Positions 7,340 to 7,879 of a stretch of DNA of 7,879 nt are shown here, in pieces. Position 1 is the stretch's first letter, and the number at the start of each line of letters is the position of its first letter. A model generated the notes under the pieces. The model was not told the origin of the DNA. It ran no database searches and saw only the letters and a list, made by a program, of their open reading frames with translations. The translations under genes and the position numbers were made by a program. Where the stretch lies: contig JANQIJ010000382.1 in the NCBI GenBank assembly GCA_028282185.1, positions 1 to 7,879 on the forward strand, read 5' to 3'. This DNA is from Rhodospirillales bacterium (GTDB taxonomy: Bacteria > Pseudomonadota > Alphaproteobacteria > Rhodospirillales > Casp-alpha2).

Positions 7340-7753
7340 TCAGTCCATGCCCAGGTAGCCGGCGACGGCGTCGACATCCTTGTCGCCGCGGCCGCACATG
7401 TTCATGACCAACAGGTGATCGGCCGGCAGGCCCGGGGCGATCTTCCCCACATGGGCCAACGCGTGACTCGGCTCAAGGGCCGGAATGATGCCTTCCTTTG
7501 CGGTACAGAGCTGGAAAGCGGTCAGTGCTTCCTTGTCGGTGACCGAAACGTAGTCGACCCGTCCGGTGTCGCGCAGCCAGGAATGTTCCGGTCCGATTCC
7601 GGGATAATCCAAGCCGGCGGAAATCGAATGGCCGTCGAGGATTTGGCCATCGTCGGTCTGTAGCAGATAGGTCCGGTTGCCGTGCAGGACGCCGGGCATG
7701 CCGCCGGTCAAGCTGGCGCAATGCTCGCCCGTCTCGATGCCGTGGCCGGCGGC
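7340..7753 (-). CDS. trpB: Tryptophan synthase beta chain, C-terminal third (5' part lost at a junction)
   Basis: TrpB condenses indole with serine to tryptophan using pyridoxal phosphate. Only about 137 of the expected 400 or so residues are here, from AAGHGIETGEHCASL (near 7753) to the TGA at 7340-7342. Clear family blocks are HSISAGLDYPGIGPEH (7583-7630), EGIIPALEPSHALA (from 7495) and MNMCGRGDKD (7376-7405). The Cys in CGRGDKD replaces the Ser of enteric enzymes, common in alphaproteobacteria. The cofactor lysine and the glycine-rich phosphate loop would lie in the missing part. The minus-strand frame stays open past 7753 to the window edge, but the residues there are antisense to a second trpB tail, not TrpB. 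It precedes trpA by 19 bases. As shown it could not make an active enzyme; whether the truncation is real is discussed in the findings. Confidence 0.9.
   Translation of the reverse strand, partial: AAGHGIETGEHCASLTGGMPGVLHGNRTYLLQTDDGQILDGHSISAGLDYPGIGPEHSWLRDTGRVDYVSVTDKEALTAFQLCTAKEGIIPALEPSHALAHVGKIAPGLPADHLLVMNMCGRGDKDVDAVAGYLGMD
7377..7410 (-). repeat. Left arm of a 34-base perfect inverted repeat
   Basis: The reverse complement of 7377-7410 is identical to 7773-7806. Both encode the LVMNMCGRGDKD region of TrpB, each in the sense direction of its own fragment. The arms are 362 bases apart. The identity comes from conserved coding sequence, not from a mobile-element terminus. Confidence 0.9.
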
Positions 7754-7846
7754 CTGCCGCCCGACCACATCCTGGTCATGAACATGTGCGGCCGCGGCGA
7801 CAAGGACATCTTCACCGTCGCCGAAGCGTTGGGAGAAAACCTGTGA
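7754..7846 (+). CDS. trpB: Second, different TrpB C-terminal fragment in opposite orientation
   Basis: On the plus strand this encodes LPPDHILVMNMCGRGDKD (7754-7807) followed by a short tail ending in GENL and TGA at 7844-7846. It is the last 30 residues of a TrpB. It aligns with the minus-strand trpB tail (LPADHLLVMNMCGRGDKD, nearest 7376-7429) but differs at several positions, and the two end quite differently (ALGENL against YLGMD). Codons upstream of 7754 in this frame give GQAGAMLARLDAVAGG, antisense to the other trpB and not recognisably TrpB, so this is a 5'-truncated fragment starting near 7751-7754. It is followed by a probable trpA start, as in a normal trpBA pair. It is either a foreign or paralogous fragment joined by assembly, or one end of a rearrangement. 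Confidence 0.82.
   Translation: MPPDHILVMNMCGRGDKDIFTVAEALGENL
7773..7806 (+). repeat. Right arm of the 34-base perfect inverted repeat
   Basis: This is the partner of 7377-7410. Weaker matching extends on both sides: over 69 coding bases, from the CTG at 7754 to the GCC at 7822, I count 59 identities with the other trpB tail. Confidence 0.9.
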
Positions 7847-7879
7847 GCACGCCGGCGGAGAGCCACGCGACGGACGGCC
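7843..7879 (+). CDS. trpA: Probable start of a second trpA, cut by the window edge
   Basis: A GTG at 7843-7845 overlaps the TGA of the plus-strand trpB fragment as GTGA, a usual translational-coupling arrangement. GGGAGA (7831-7836) lies six bases upstream as a good ribosome binding site. Twelve codons are visible (VSTPAESHATDG), a polar leader of the kind seen before the TrpA barrel begins, but no conserved TrpA residue is reached. The identification rests on position after trpB. It does not match the N-terminus of the other trpA (MTATPSDPRPDT). Confidence 0.5.
   Translation, partial: MSTPAESHATDG

Noticed and set aside
7377..7806. Inverted repeat as insertion-sequence ends or an attachment site
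   Set aside because: The interior encodes the TrpB C-terminal third, not a transposase, there are no target-site duplications, and the arms themselves are conserved trpB coding sequence.
7754..7879. Continuation of the minus-strand trpB frame to the window edge
   Set aside because: The frame stays open, but its residues are antisense to the plus-strand trpB tail and do not match TrpB, so the gene was ended near 7753.

Overview
The window looks like chromosomal DNA of an alphaproteobacterium, most likely from the Rhodospirillales side. The base composition is strongly G+C rich, with many long antisense shadow frames. The protein sequences and the gene neighbourhood addA-trxA / folC-accD-trpA-trpB are typical of that class. 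Almost everything is housekeeping. I see no CRISPR array, transposase, phage gene, toxin-antitoxin pair, rRNA or tRNA.

Left part (+ strand): the C-terminal half of addA (helicase-nuclease for double-strand break repair) enters from the left edge. A 153-base gap with a possible promoter or operator follows, then trxA (thioredoxin) and gloB (hydroxyacylglutathione hydrolase, glyoxalase II). Middle (- strand, convergent with gloB): a short cation diffusion facilitator-type membrane protein that appears to have its own promoter. Right part (- strand, transcribed right to left): trpB (3' part only), trpA, accD and folC. These are tightly packed: a 19-base gap, then a 4-base ATGA overlap, then a 17-base gap. 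They serve the last step of tryptophan synthesis, the carboxyltransferase step of malonyl-CoA synthesis, and folate glutamylation.

The one real anomaly is at the right end. The minus-strand trpB stops resembling TrpB near 7753, after only its last third or so. From about 7754 the plus strand instead encodes a second, different TrpB C-terminus, ending at 7846. A well-formed start that is probably a second trpA follows, with a GTGA overlap. The two trpB tails lie in inverted orientation, share a perfect 34-base block and are about 86% identical over 69 bases, but they are not copies of one another. A chimeric join (assembly or library artefact, perhaps at a contig end) is the simplest explanation. 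A real inversion junction involving a second trpBA locus is the biological alternative. I found no convincing undescribed system.
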